From the NCBI GenBank assembly GCA_037893225.1, contig JAZGUH010000626.1:1054001-1118000 (forward strand): a DNA stretch of 64,000 nt. Reading direction: 5' to 3'. How positions within the stretch are numbered: position 1 is the first letter of the stretch; each line of letters opens with the position of its first letter. A model generated the notes under the pieces. The model was not told the DNA's origin and made no database searches. It saw only the letters and a program-made list of their open reading frames with translations. Below, piece after piece: positions 39,348 through 53,218 of the stretch. Source of the DNA: Hippasteria phrygiana (Eukaryota; Echinodermata; Asteroidea; Valvatida; Goniasteridae). The translations under genes and the position numbers were made by a program.

Positions 39348-42300
39348 GCAATTATGAATGAGTAAAGCAAGTCATACCCCAGGGAATTTGACAGGCATGG
39401 AGCAATAAATAGAAGGTAATATGCACACAGATGTTGGCCGGAAAGAAAATAAACATTGCGAGGTTTGAATTTTCTCCACAAGTTTTAACTCTAGGAAGCC
39501 GCCGATGATTGCAACATGTAGCGCCAGATCTAAGCTATCCATACATGTCAAAATTACTGAATTTGGTTGATATTTCATGCAATTATGAATGAGTAAAGCA
39601 AGTCCATACCCCAGGGAATTTGACAGGCATGGAGCAATAAATAAGAGGTAATCTGCACACAGATGGTGGCCGGGAAGAAAATAAACATTGCGAGGTTTGA
39701 ATTTTCTCCACAAGTGTTAACTCTAAGAAGCCGCCGATAATTGCAACATGTAGCGCCAGATCTAAGCTATGCATACATGTCAAAATTACTGAATTTGGTT
39801 GATATTTCATGCAATTATGAATGAGTAAAGCAAGTCATACCCTAGGGAATTTGACAGGCATGGAGCAATAACTCGAAGGTAATATGTACACAGATGTTGG
39901 CCGGAAAGAAAATAAACATTGCGAGGTTTGAATTTTCTCCACAAGTTTTAACTCTAGGAAGCCGCCGATGATTGCAACATGTAGCGCCAGATCTAAGCTA
40001 TCCATACATGTCAAAATTACTGTATTTGGTTGATATTTCATGCAATTATGAATGAGTAAAGCAAGTCCATACCCCAGGGAATTTGACATGCATGGAGCAA
40101 TAAATAGACGGTAACATGTACACAGATGTTGGCCGGAAAGAAAATAAACATTGCGAGGTTTGAATTTTCTCCACAAGTTTTAACTCTAGGAAGCCGCCGA
40201 TGATTGCAACATGTAGCGCCAGATCTAAGATATCCATACATGTCAAAATTACTGTATTTGGTTGATATTTCATGCAATTATGAATGAGTAAAGCAAGTCA
40301 TACCCCAGGGAATTTGACATGCATGGAGCAATAAATAGACGGTAATATGTACACAGGTGTTGACCGGAAAGAAAATAAACATTGCGAGGTTTGAATTTTC
40401 TCCACAAGTTTTAACTCTAAGAAGCCGCCGATGATTGCAACATGTAGCGCCAGATCTAAGCTATCCATACATGTCAAAATTACTGTATTTGGTTGATATT
40501 TCATGCAATTAAGAATGAGTAAAGCAAGTCATACCCCAGGGAATTTGACAGGCATGGAGCAATAAATAGAAGGTAATATGCACACAGATGGTGGCAAGGA
40601 AGAAAATAAACATTGCGAGGTTTGAATTTTCTCCACAAGTGTTAACTCTAAGAACCCGCCGATAATTGCAACATGTAGCGCCAGATCTAAGCTATCCATA
40701 CATGTCAAAATTACTGAATTTGGTTGATATTTCATGCAATTATGAATGAGTAAAGCAAGTCATACCACAGGGAATTTGACAGGCATGGAGCAATAAATAG
40801 AAGGTAATATGCACACAGATGTTGGCCGGAAAGAAAATAAACATTGCGAGGTTTGAATTTTCTCCACAAGTTTTAACTCTAGGAAGCCGCCGATGATTGC
40901 AACATGTAGCGCCAGATCTAAGCTATCCATACATGTCAAAATTACTGTATTTGGTTGATATTTCATGCAATTATGAATGAGTAAAGCAAGTCATACCCTA
41001 GGGAATTTGACAGGCATGGAGCAATAAATAGAAGGTGATATGCACACAGATGTTGGCCGGAAAGAAAATAAACATTGCGAGGTTTGAATTTTCTCCACAA
41101 GTTTTAACTCTAGGAAGCCGCCGATAATTGCAACATGTAGCGCCAGATCTAAGCTATCCATACATGTCAAAATTACTGAATTTGGTTGATATTTCATGCA
41201 ATTATGAATGAGTAAAGCAAGTCCATACCCCAGGGAATTTGACAGGCATGGAGCAATAAATAAGAGGTAATCTGCACACTGATGGTGGCCGGGAAGAAAA
41301 TAAACATTGCGAGGTTTGAATTTTCTCCACAAGTGTTAACTCTAAGAAGCCGCCGATAATTGCAACATGTAGCGCCAGATCTAAGCTATGCATACATGTC
41401 AAAATTACTGAATTTGGTTGATATTTCATGCAATTATGAATGAGTAAAGCAAGTCATACCCTAGGGAATTTGACAGGCATGGAGCAATAAATCGAAGGTA
41501 ATATGCACACAGATGTTGGCCGGAAAGAAAATAAACATTGCGAGGTTTGAATTTTCTCCACAAGTTTTAACTCTAGGAAGCCGCCGATGATTGCAACATG
41601 TAGCGCCAGATCTAAGCTATCCATACATGTCAAAATTACTGTATTTGGTTGATATTTCATGCAATTATGAATGAGTAAAGCAAGTCCATACCCCAGGGAA
41701 TTTGACAGGCATGGAGCAATAAATAGACGGTAATATGTACACAGGTGTTGACCGGAAAGAAAATAAACATTGCGAGGTTTGAATTTTCTCCACAAGTTTT
41801 AACTCTAAGAAGCCGCCGATGATTGCAACATGTAGCGCCAGATCTAAGCTATCCATACATGTCAAAATTACTGTATTTGGTTGATATTTCATGCAATTAA
41901 GAATGAGTAAAGCAAGTCATACCCCAGGGAATTTGACAGGCATGGAGCAATAAATAGAAGGTAATATGCACACAGATGGTGGCAAGGAAGAAAATAAACA
42001 TTGCGAGGTTTGAATTTTCTCCACAAGTTTTAACTCTAGGAAGCCGCCGATGATTGCAACATGTAGCGCCAGATCTAAGATATCCATACATGTCAAAATT
42101 ACTGTATTTGGTTGATATTTCATGCAATTATGAATGAGTAAAGCAAGTCATACCCCAGGGAATTTGACATGCATGGAGCAATAAATAGACGGTAATATGT
42201 ACACAGGTGTTGACCGGAAAGAAAATAAACATTGCGAGGTTTGAATTTTCTCCACAAGTTTTAACTCTAAGAAGCCGCCGATGATTGCAACATGTAGCGC

Positions 42301-42354
42301 CAGATCTAAGCTATCCATACATGTCAAAATTACTGTATTTGGTTGATATTTCAT
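39348..42354. repeat. Tandem duplication of 3,007 bp (13 monomers), copy 2
   Basis: Repeats 36,341-39,347 in order and in rare variants. One clear difference is AATAACTCG at 39,872, where copy 1 has AATAAATCG (36,865). Confidence 0.9.
41893..42123. repeat. A/F hybrid monomer (second copy)
   Basis: Same A-left, F-right structure as 38,886-39,116, 3,007 bp downstream, copied as part of the 13-monomer block. Confidence 0.85.
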
Positions 42355-42585
42355 GCAATTAAGAATGAGTAAAGCAAGTCATACCCCAGGGAATTTGACA
42401 GGCATGGAGCAATAAATAGAAGGTAATATGCACACAGATGGTGGCAAGGAAGAAAATAAACATTGCGAGGTTTGAATTTTCTCCACAAGTGTTAACTCTA
42501 AGAACCCGCCGATAATTGCAACATGTAGCGCCAGATCTAAGCTATCCATACATGTCAAAATTACTGAATTTGGTTGATATTTCAT

Positions 42586-44203
42586 GCAATTATGAATGAG
42601 TAAAGCAAGTCATACCACAGGGAATTTGACAGGCATGGAGCAATAAATAGAAGGTAATATGCACACAGATGTTGGCCGGAAAGAAAATAAACATTGCGAG
42701 GTTTGAATTTTCTCCACAAGTTTTAACTCTAGGAAGCCGCCGATGATTGCAACATGTAGCGCCAGATCTAAGCTATCCATACATGTCAAAATTACTGTAT
42801 TTGGTTGATATTTCATGCAATTATGAATGAGTAAAGCAAGTCATACCCTAGGGAATTTGACAGGCATGGAGCAATAAATAGAAGGTGATATGCACACAGA
42901 TGTTGGCCGGAAAGAAAATAAACATTGCGAGGTTTGAATTTTCTCCACAAGTTTTAACTCTAGGAAGCCGCCGATAATTGCAACATGTAGCGCCAGATCT
43001 AAGCTATCCATACATGTCAAAATTACTGTATTTGGTTTATATTTCATGCAATTATGAATGAGTAAAGCAAGTCATACCCTAGGGAATTTGACAGGCATGG
43101 AGCAATAAATAGACGGTAATATGCACACAGATGTTGGCCTGAAAGAAAATAAACATTGCGAGGTTTGAATTTTCTCCACAAGTTTTAACTCTAAGAAGCC
43201 GCCGATAATTGCAACATGTAGCGCCAGATCTAAGCTATCCATACATGTCAAAATTACTGAATTTGGTTGATATTTCATGCAATTATGAATGAGTAAAGCA
43301 AGTCCATACCCCAGGGAATTTGACAGGCATGGAGCAATAAATAAGAGGTAATCTGCACACAGATGGTGGCCGGGAAGAAAATAAACATTGCGAGGTTTGA
43401 ATTTTCTCCACAAGTGTTAACTCTAAGAAGCCGCCGATAATTGCAACATGTAGCGCCAGATCTAAGCTATGCATACATGTCAAAATTACTGAATTTGGTT
43501 GATATTTCATGCAATTATGAATGAGTAAAGCAAGTCATACCCTAGGGAATTTGACAGGCATGGAGCAATAAATCGAAGGTAATATGCACACAGATGTTGG
43601 CCGGAAAGAAAATAAACATTGCGAGGTTTGAATTTTCTCCACAAGTTTTAACTCTAGGAAGCCGCCGATGATTGCAACATGTAGCGCCAGATCTAAGATA
43701 TCCATACATGTCAAAATTACTGTATTTGGTTGATATTTCATGCAATTATGAATGAGTAAAGCAAGTCATACCCCAGGGAATTTGACAGGCATGGAGCAAT
43801 AAATAGACGGTAATATGTACACAGGTGTTGACCGGAAAGAAAATAAACATTGCGAGGTTTGAATTTTCTCCACAAGTTTTAACTCTAAGAAGCCGCCGAT
43901 GATTGCAACATGTAGCGCCAGATCTAAGCTATCCATACATGTCAAAATTACTGTATTTGGTTGATATTTCATGCAATTAAGAATGAGTAAAGCAAGTCAT
44001 ACCCCAGGGAATTTGACAGGCATGGAGCAATAAATAGAAGGTAATATGCACACAGATGGTGGCAAGGAAGAAAATAAACATTGCGAGGTTTGAATTTTCT
44101 CCACAAGTGTTAACTCTAAGAACCCGCCGATAATTGCAACATGTAGCGCCAGATCTAAGCTATCCATACATGTCAAAATTACTGAATTTGGTTGATATTT
44201 CAT
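42586..44203. repeat. HOR copy V-1 (V-S-H-R-I-P-A, 1,618 bp)
   Basis: Complete copy with the CCACAGG V and the TGATATG S. Its I unit has AGATATCC. Confidence 0.9.
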
Positions 44204-44434
44204 GCAATTATGAATGAGTAAAGCAAGTCATACCCCAGGGAATTTGACAGGCATGGAGCAATAAATAGAAGGTAATATGCACACAGATGTTGGCCGGAAA
44301 GAAAATAAACATTGCGAGGTTTGAATTTTCTCCACAAGTGTTAACTCTAAGAACCCGCCGATAATTGCAACATGTAGCGCCAGATCTAAGCTATCCATAC
44401 ATGTCAAAATTACTGAATTTGGTTGATATTTCAT
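44204..44434. repeat. V/A hybrid monomer, one-monomer gain
   Basis: The left half is V (CCCCAG, AGAAGG, TTGGCCGG). The right half is A (AAGTGTTAAC, AAGAACCCG, GATAATT, CTGAAT). It sits between A and V, so the local order A-V/A-V is the gain product of a one-monomer-offset exchange. It recurs at 51,370-51,600. Confidence 0.87.
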
Positions 44435-46052
44435 GCAATTATGAATGAGTAAAGCAAGTCATACCACAGGGAATTTGACAGGCATGGAGCAATAAATAGA
44501 AGGTAATATGCACACAGATGTTGGCCGGAAAGAAAATAAACATTGCGAGGTTTGAATTTTCTCCACAAGTTTTAACTCTAGGAAGCCGCCGATGATTGCA
44601 ACATGTAGCGCCAGATCTAAGCTATCCATACATGTCAAAATTACTGTATTTGGTTGATATTTCATGCAATTATGAATGAGTAAAGCAAGTCATACCCTAG
44701 GGAATTTGACAGGCATGGAGCAATAAATAGAAGGTGATATGCACACAGATGTTGGCCGGAAAGAAAATAAACATTGCGAGGTTTGAATTTTCTCCACAAG
44801 TTTTAACTCTAGGAAGCCGCCGATAATTGCAACATGTAGCGCCAGATCTAAGCTATCCATACATGTCAAAATTACTGTATTTGGTTTATATTTCATGCAA
44901 TTATGAATGAGTAAAGCAAGTCATACCCTAGGGAATTTGACAGGCATGGAGCAATAAATAGACGGTAATATGCACACAGATGTTGGCCTGAAAGAAAATA
45001 AACATTGCGAGGTTTGAATTTTCTCCACAAGTTTTAACTCTAAGAAGCCGCCGATAATTGCAACATGTAGCGCCAGATCTAAGCTATCCATACATGTCAA
45101 AATTACTGAATTTGGTTGATATTTCATGCAATTATGAATGAGTAAAGCAAGTCCATACCCCAGGGAATTTGACAGGCATGGAGCAATAAATAAGAGGTAA
45201 TCTGCACACAGATGGTGGCCGGGAAGAAAATAAACATTGCGAGGTTTGAATTTTCTCCACAAGTGTTAACTCTAAGAAGCCGCCGATAATTGCAACATGT
45301 AGCGCCAGATCTAAGCTATGCATACATGTCAAAATTACTGAATTTGGTTGATATTTCATGCAATTATGAATGAGTAAAGCAAGTCATACCCTAGGGAATT
45401 TGACAGGCATGGAGCAATAAATCGAAGGTAATATGCACACAGATGTTGGCCGGAAAGAAAATAAACATTGCGAGGTTTGAATTTTCTCCACAAGTTTTAA
45501 CTCTAGGAAGCCGCCGATGATTGCAACATGTAGCGCCAGATCTAAGATATCCATACATGTCAAAATTACTGTATTTGGTTGATATTTCATGCAATTATGA
45601 ATGAGTAAAGCAAGTCATACCCCAGGGAATTTGACAGGCATGGAGCAATAAATAGACGGTAATATGTACACAGGTGTTGACCGGAAAGAAAATAAACATT
45701 GCGAGGTTTGAATTTTCTCCACAAGTTTTAACTCTAAGAAGCCGCCGATGATTGCAACATGTAGCGCCAGATCTAAGCTATCCATACATGTCAAAATTAC
45801 TGTATTTGGTTGATATTTCATGCAATTAAGAATGAGTAAAGCAAGTCATACCCCAGGGAATTTGACAGGCATGGAGCAATAAATAGAAGGTAATATGCAC
45901 ACAGATGGTGGCAAGGAAGAAAATAAACATTGCGAGGTTTGAATTTTCTCCACAAGTGTTAACTCTAAGAACCCGCCGATAATTGCAACATGTAGCGCCA
46001 GATCTAAGCTATCCATACATGTCAAAATTACTGAATTTGGTTGATATTTCAT
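44435..46052. repeat. HOR copy V-2 (V-S-H-R-I-P-A, 1,618 bp)
   Basis: Complete copy, same variants as V-1. Confidence 0.9.
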
Positions 46053-47670
46053 GCAATTATGAATGAGTAAAGCAAGTCATACCACAGGGAATTTGACAGG
46101 CATGGAGCAATAAATAGAAGGTAATATGCACACAGATGTTGGCCGGAAAGAAAATAAACATTGCGAGGTTTGAATTTTCTCCACAAGTTTTAACTCTAGG
46201 AAGCCGCCGATGATTGCAACATGTAGCGCCAGATCTAAGCTATCCATACATGTCAAAATTACTGTATTTGGTTGATATTTCATGCAATTATGAATGAGTA
46301 AAGCAAGTCATACCCTAGGGAATTTGACAGGCATGGAGCAATAAATAGAAGGTGATATGCACACAGATGTTGGCCGGAAAGAAAATAAACATTGCGAGGT
46401 TTGAATTTTCTCCACAAGTTTTAACTCTAGGAAGCCGCCGATAATTGCAACATGTAGCGCCAGATCTAAGCTATCCATACATGTCAAAATTACTGTATTT
46501 GGTTTATATTTCATGCAATTATGAATGAGTAAAGCAAGTCATACCCTAGGGAATTTGACAGGCATGGAGCAATAAATAGACGGTAATATGCACACAGATG
46601 TTGGCCTGAAAGAAAATAAACATTGCGAGGTTTGAATTTTCTCCACAAGTTTTAACTCTAAGAAGCCGCCGATAATTGCAACATGTAGCGCCAGATCTAA
46701 GCTATCCATACATGTCAAAATTACTGAATTTGGTTGATATTTCATGCAATTATGAATGAGTAAAGCAAGTCCATACCCCAGGGAATTTGACAGGCATGGA
46801 GCAATAAATAAGAGGTAATCTGCACACAGATGGTGGCCGGGAAGAAAATAAACATTGCGAGGTTTGAATTTTCTCCACAAGTGTTAACTCTAAGAAGCCG
46901 CCGATAATTGCAACATGTAGCGCCAGATCTAAGCTATGCATACATGTCAAAATTACTGAATTTGGTTGATATTTCATGCAATTATGAATGAGTAAAGCAA
47001 GTCATACCCTAGGGAATTTGACAGGCATGGAGCAATAAATCGAAGGTAATATGCACACAGATGTTGGCCGGAAAGAAAATAAACATTGCGAGGTTTGAAT
47101 TTTCTCCACAAGTTTTAACTCTAGGAAGCCGCCGATGATTGCAACATGTAGCGCCAGATCTAAGATATCCATACATGTCAAAATTACTGTATTTGGTTGA
47201 TATTTCATGCAATTATGAATGAGTAAAGCAAGTCATACCCCAGGGAATTTGACAGGCATGGAGCAATAAATAGACGGTAATATGTACACAGGTGTTGACC
47301 GGAAAGAAAATAAACATTGCGAGGTTTGAATTTTCTCCACAAGTTTTAACTCTAAGAAGCCGCCGATGATTGCAACATGTAGCGCCAGATCTAAGCTATC
47401 CATACATGTCAAAATTACTGTATTTGGTTGATATTTCATGCAATTAAGAATGAGTAAAGCAAGTCATACCCCAGGGAATTTGACAGGCATGGAGCAATAA
47501 ATAGAAGGTAATATGCACACAGATGGTGGCAAGGAAGAAAATAAACATTGCGAGGTTTGAATTTTCTCCACAAGTGTTAACTCTAAGAACCCGCCGATAA
47601 TTGCAACATGTAGCGCCAGATCTAAGCTATCCATACATGTCAAAATTACTGAATTTGGTTGATATTTCAT
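46053..47670. repeat. HOR copy V-3 (V-S-H-R-I-P-A, 1,618 bp)
   Basis: Complete copy, directly adjacent to V-2 without an extra unit. Confidence 0.9.
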
Positions 47671-49289
47671 GCAATTATGAATGAGTAAAGCAAGTCATAC
47701 CCCAGGGAATTTGACAGGCATGGAGCAATAAATAGAAGGTAATATGCACACAGATGTTGGCCGGAAAGAAAATAAACATTGCGAGGTTTGAATTTTCTCC
47801 ACAAGTTTTAACTCTAGGAAGCCGCCGATGATTGCAACATGTAGCGCCAGATCTAAGCTATCCATACATGTCAAAATTACTGTATTTGGTTGATATTTCA
47901 TGCAATTATGAATAAGTAAAGCAAGTCATACCCTAGGGAATTTGACAGGCATGGAGCAATAAATAGAAGGTAATATGCACACAGATGTTGGCCGGAAAGA
48001 AAATAAACATTGCGAGGTTTGAATTTTCTCCACAAGTTTTAACTCTAGGAAGCCGCCGATAATTGCAACATGTAGCGCCAGATCTAAGCTATCCATACAT
48101 GTCAAAATTACTGTATTTGGTTTATATTTCATGCAATTATGAATGAGTAAAGCAAGTCATACCCTAGGGAATTTGACAGGCATGGAGCTATAAATAGACG
48201 ATAATATGCACACAGATGTTGGCCTGAAAGAAAATAAACATTGCGAGGTTTGAATTTTCTCCACAAGTTTTAACTCTAAGAAGCCGCCGATAATTGCAAC
48301 ATGTAGCGCCAGATCTAAGCTATCCATACATGTCAAAATTACTGAATTTGGTTGATATTTCATGCAATTATGAATGAGTAAAGCAAGTCCATACCCCAGG
48401 GAATTTGACAGGCATGGAGCAATAAATAAGAGGTAATCTGCACACTGATGGTGGCCGGGAAGAAAATAAACATTGCGAGGTTTGAATTTTCTCCACAAGT
48501 GTTAACTCTAAGAAGCCGCCGATAATTGCAACATGTAGCGCCAGATCTAAGCTATGCATACATGTCAAAATTACTGAATTTGGTTGATATTTCATGCAAT
48601 TATGAATGAGTAAAGCAAGTCATACCCTAGGGAATTTGACAGGCATGGAGCAATAAATCGAAGGTAATATGCACACAGATGTTGGCCGGAAAGAAAATAA
48701 ACATTGCGAGGTTTGAATTTTCTCCACAAGTTTTAACTCTAGGAAGCCGCCGATGATTGCAACATGTAGCGCCAGATCTAAGCTATCCATACATGTCAAA
48801 ATTACTGTATTTGGTTGATATTTCATGCAATTATGAATGAGTAAAGCAAGTCCATACCCCAGGGAATTTGACAGGCATGGAGCAATAAATAGACGGTAAT
48901 ATGTACACAGGTGTTGACCGGAAAGAAAATAAACATTGCGAGGTTTGAATTTTCTCCACAAGTTTTAACTCTAAGAAGCCGCCGATGATTGCAACATGTA
49001 GCGCCAGATCTAAGCTATCCATACATGTCAAAATTACTGTATTTGGTTGATATTTCATGCAATTAAGAATGAGTAAAGCAAGTCATACCCCAGGGAATTT
49101 GACAGGCATGGAGCAATAAATAGAAGGTAATATGCACACAGATGGTGGCAAGGAAGAAAATAAACATTGCGAGGTTTGAATTTTCTCCACAAGTTTTAAC
49201 TCTAGGAAGCCGCCGATGATTGCAACATGTAGCGCCAGATCTAAGATATCCATACATGTCAAAATTACTGTATTTGGTTGATATTTCAT
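47671..49289. repeat. HOR copy V-4 (V-K-H-R-I-P-A/F, 1,619 bp)
   Basis: V has CCCCAG, K replaces S, R has CACTGATGG, P carries the extra C, and the last unit is the A/F hybrid. K begins GAATAAGTAA, and H has private GAGCTATAA and GACGATAAT. It is followed by a G-A pair (49,290-49,751). Confidence 0.88.
49059..49289. repeat. A/F hybrid monomer (third copy)
   Basis: Same hybrid, 7,166 bp after 41,893-42,123. The corresponding place one further period on (56,225-56,455) holds an ordinary A, which limits the 7,166-bp homology on the right. Confidence 0.85.
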
Positions 49290-49751
49290 GCAATTATGAA
49301 TGAGTAAAGCAAGTCATACCCCAGGGAATTTGACATGCATGGAGCAATAAATAGACGGTAATATGTACACAGGTGTTGACCGGAAAGAAAATAAACATTG
49401 CGAGGTTTGAATTTTCTCCACAAGTTTTAACTCTAAGAAGCCGCCGATGATTGCAACATGTAGCGCCAGATCTAAGCTATCCATACATGTCAAAATTACT
49501 GTATTTGGTTGATATTTCATGCAATTAAGAATGAGTAAAGCAAGTCATACCCCAGGGAATTTGACAGGCATGGAGCAATAAATAGAAGGTAATATGCACA
49601 CAGATGGTGGCAAGGAAGAAAATAAACATTGCGAGGTTTGAATTTTCTCCACAAGTGTTAACTCTAAGAACCCGCCGATAATTGCAACATGTAGCGCCAG
49701 ATCTAAGCTATCCATACATGTCAAAATTACTGAATTTGGTTGATATTTCAT
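49290..49751. repeat. Extra G-A pair between HOR copies
   Basis: A G unit with GACATGCATGG and TTGACCGG followed by an ordinary A. It corresponds to 42,124-42,585 at an offset of 7,166 bp. Confidence 0.85.
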
Positions 49752-51369
49752 GCAATTATGAATGAGTAAAGCAAGTCATACCACAGGGAATTTGACAGGC
49801 ATGGAGCAATAAATAGAAGGTAATATGCACACAGATGTTGGCCGGAAAGAAAATAAACATTGCGAGGTTTGAATTTTCTCCACAAGTTTTAACTCTAGGA
49901 AGCCGCCGATGATTGCAACATGTAGCGCCAGATCTAAGCTATCCATACATGTCAAAATTACTGTATTTGGTTGATATTTCATGCAATTATGAATGAGTAA
50001 AGCAAGTCATACCCTAGGGAATTTGACAGGCATGGAGCAATAAATAGAAGGTGATATGCACACAGATGTTGGCCGGAAAGAAAATAAACATTGCGAGGTT
50101 TGAATTTTCTCCACAAGTTTTAACTCTAGGAAGCCGCCGATAATTGCAACATGTAGCGCCAGATCTAAGCTATCCATACATGTCAAAATTACTGTATTTG
50201 GTTTATATTTCATGCAATTATGAATGAGTAAAGCAAGTCATACCCTAGGGAATTTGACAGGCATGGAGCAATAAATAGACGGTAATATGCACACAGATGT
50301 TGGCCTGAAAGAAAATAAACATTGCGAGGTTTGAATTTTCTCCACAAGTTTTAACTCTAAGAAGCCGCCGATAATTGCAACATGTAGCGCCAGATCTAAG
50401 CTATCCATACATGTCAAAATTACTGAATTTGGTTGATATTTCATGCAATTATGAATGAGTAAAGCAAGTCCATACCCCAGGGAATTTGACAGGCATGGAG
50501 CAATAAATAAGAGGTAATCTGCACACAGATGGTGGCCGGGAAGAAAATAAACATTGCGAGGTTTGAATTTTCTCCACAAGTGTTAACTCTAAGAAGCCGC
50601 CGATAATTGCAACATGTAGCGCCAGATCTAAGCTATGCATACATGTCAAAATTACTGAATTTGGTTGATATTTCATGCAATTATGAATGAGTAAAGCAAG
50701 TCATACCCTAGGGAATTTGACAGGCATGGAGCAATAAATCGAAGGTAATATGCACACAGATGTTGGCCGGAAAGAAAATAAACATTGCGAGGTTTGAATT
50801 TTCTCCACAAGTTTTAACTCTAGGAAGCCGCCGATGATTGCAACATGTAGCGCCAGATCTAAGATATCCATACATGTCAAAATTACTGTATTTGGTTGAT
50901 ATTTCATGCAATTATGAATGAGTAAAGCAAGTCATACCCCAGGGAATTTGACAGGCATGGAGCAATAAATAGACGGTAATATGTACACAGGTGTTGACCG
51001 GAAAGAAAATAAACATTGCGAGGTTTGAATTTTCTCCACAAGTTTTAACTCTAAGAAGCCGCCGATGATTGCAACATGTAGCGCCAGATCTAAGCTATCC
51101 ATACATGTCAAAATTACTGTATTTGGTTGATATTTCATGCAATTAAGAATGAGTAAAGCAAGTCATACCCCAGGGAATTTGACAGGCATGGAGCAATAAA
51201 TAGAAGGTAATATGCACACAGATGGTGGCAAGGAAGAAAATAAACATTGCGAGGTTTGAATTTTCTCCACAAGTGTTAACTCTAAGAACCCGCCGATAAT
51301 TGCAACATGTAGCGCCAGATCTAAGCTATCCATACATGTCAAAATTACTGAATTTGGTTGATATTTCAT
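49752..51369. repeat. HOR copy V-5 (V-S-H-R-I-P-A, 1,618 bp)
   Basis: Complete copy, counterpart of V-1 at an offset of 7,166 bp. Confidence 0.9.
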
Positions 51370-51600
51370 GCAATTATGAATGAGTAAAGCAAGTCATACC
51401 CCAGGGAATTTGACAGGCATGGAGCAATAAATAGAAGGTAATATGCACACAGATGTTGGCCGGAAAGAAAATAAACATTGCGAGGTTTGAATTTTCTCCA
51501 CAAGTGTTAACTCTAAGAACCCGCCGATAATTGCAACATGTAGCGCCAGATCTAAGCTATCCATACATGTCAAAATTACTGAATTTGGTTGATATTTCAT
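51370..51600. repeat. V/A hybrid monomer (second copy)
   Basis: Same V-left, A-right hybrid as 44,204-44,434, exactly 7,166 bp downstream. Confidence 0.88.
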
Positions 51601-53218
51601 GCAATTATGAATGAGTAAAGCAAGTCATACCACAGGGAATTTGACAGGCATGGAGCAATAAATAGAAGGTAATATGCACACAGATGTTGGCCGGAAAGAA
51701 AATAAACATTGCGAGGTTTGAATTTTCTCCACAAGTTTTAACTCTAGGAAGCCGCCGATGATTGCAACATGTAGCGCCAGATCTAAGCTATCCATACATG
51801 TCAAAATTACTGTATTTGGTTGATATTTCATGCAATTATGAATGAGTAAAGCAAGTCATACCCTAGGGAATTTGACAGGCATGGAGCAATAAATAGAAGG
51901 TGATATGCACACAGATGTTGGCCGGAAAGAAAATAAACATTGCGAGGTTTGAATTTTCTCCACAAGTTTTAACTCTAGGAAGCCGCCGATAATTGCAACA
52001 TGTAGCGCCAGATCTAAGCTATCCATACATGTCAAAATTACTGTATTTGGTTTATATTTCATGCAATTATGAATGAGTAAAGCAAGTCATACCCTAGGGA
52101 ATTTGACAGGCATGGAGCAATAAATAGACGGTAATATGCACACAGATGTTGGCCTGAAAGAAAATAAACATTGCGAGGTTTGAATTTTCTCCACAAGTTT
52201 TAACTCTAAGAAGCCGCCGATAATTGCAACATGTAGCGCCAGATCTAAGCTATCCATACATGTCAAAATTACTGAATTTGGTTGATATTTCATGCAATTA
52301 TGAATGAGTAAAGCAAGTCCATACCCCAGGGAATTTGACAGGCATGGAGCAATAAATAAGAGGTAATCTGCACACAGATGGTGGCCGGGAAGAAAATAAA
52401 CATTGCGAGGTTTGAATTTTCTCCACAAGTGTTAACTCTAAGAAGCCGCCGATAATTGCAACATGTAGCGCCAGATCTAAGCTATGCATACATGTCAAAA
52501 TTACTGAATTTGGTTGATATTTCATGCAATTATGAATGAGTAAAGCAAGTCATACCCTAGGGAATTTGACAGGCATGGAGCAATAAATCGAAGGTAATAT
52601 GCACACAGATGTTGGCCGGAAAGAAAATAAACATTGCGAGGTTTGAATTTTCTCCACAAGTTTTAACTCTAGGAAGCCGCCGATGATTGCAACATGTAGC
52701 GCCAGATCTAAGATATCCATACATGTCAAAATTACTGTATTTGGTTGATATTTCATGCAATTATGAATGAGTAAAGCAAGTCATACCCCAGGGAATTTGA
52801 CAGGCATGGAGCAATAAATAGACGGTAATATGTACACAGGTGTTGACCGGAAAGAAAATAAACATTGCGAGGTTTGAATTTTCTCCACAAGTTTTAACTC
52901 TAAGAAGCCGCCGATGATTGCAACATGTAGCGCCAGATCTAAGCTACCCATACATGTCAAAATTACTGTATTTGGTTGATATTTCATGCAATTAAGAATG
53001 AGTAAAGCAAGTCATACCCCAGGGAATTTGACAGGCATGGAGCAATAAATAGAAGGTAATATGCACACAGATGGTGGCAAGGAAGAAAATAAACATTGCG
53101 AGGTTTGAATTTTCTCCACAAGTGTTAACTCTAAGAACCCGCCGATAATTGCAACATGTAGCGCCAGATCTAAGCTATCCATACATGTCAAAATTACTGA
53201 ATTTGGTTGATATTTCAT
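51601..53218. repeat. HOR copy V-6 (V-S-H-R-I-P-A, 1,618 bp)
   Basis: Complete copy. Its P unit (52,757-52,987) carries a private AAGCTACCCAT at about 52,944-52,950, which recurs only in the hybrid at 57,842-58,073. Confidence 0.9.

Larger units (their letters stand above)
25704..42585. repeat. Array domain IV: 24- and 13-monomer tandem blocks
   Basis: From 25,704 onward intact A monomers carry AAGAACCCG instead of AAGAAGCCG. The domain is built from a 5,550-bp duplicated block followed by a 3,007-bp duplicated block, which overlaps the end of the second 5,550-bp copy. Three variants that become fixed in domain V first appear here: TTGACCGG in G/P units (first near 31,800), CCACAGG in V units (first near 32,210) and TGATATG in S units (first near 38,030). 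Confidence 0.82.
41198..48363. repeat. Tandem duplication of 7,166 bp (31 monomers), copy 1
   Basis: Starts at an R unit with CACTGATGG and ends before the next CACTGATGG R at 48,364. It includes an A/F hybrid, a G-A pair, three HOR copies and the V/A hybrid. Homology with +7,166 continues to about 49,2xx, as expected for more than two copies. A visible difference is in the H unit: the one at 48,133-48,363 has private changes that its +7,166 counterpart lacks. Confidence 0.88.
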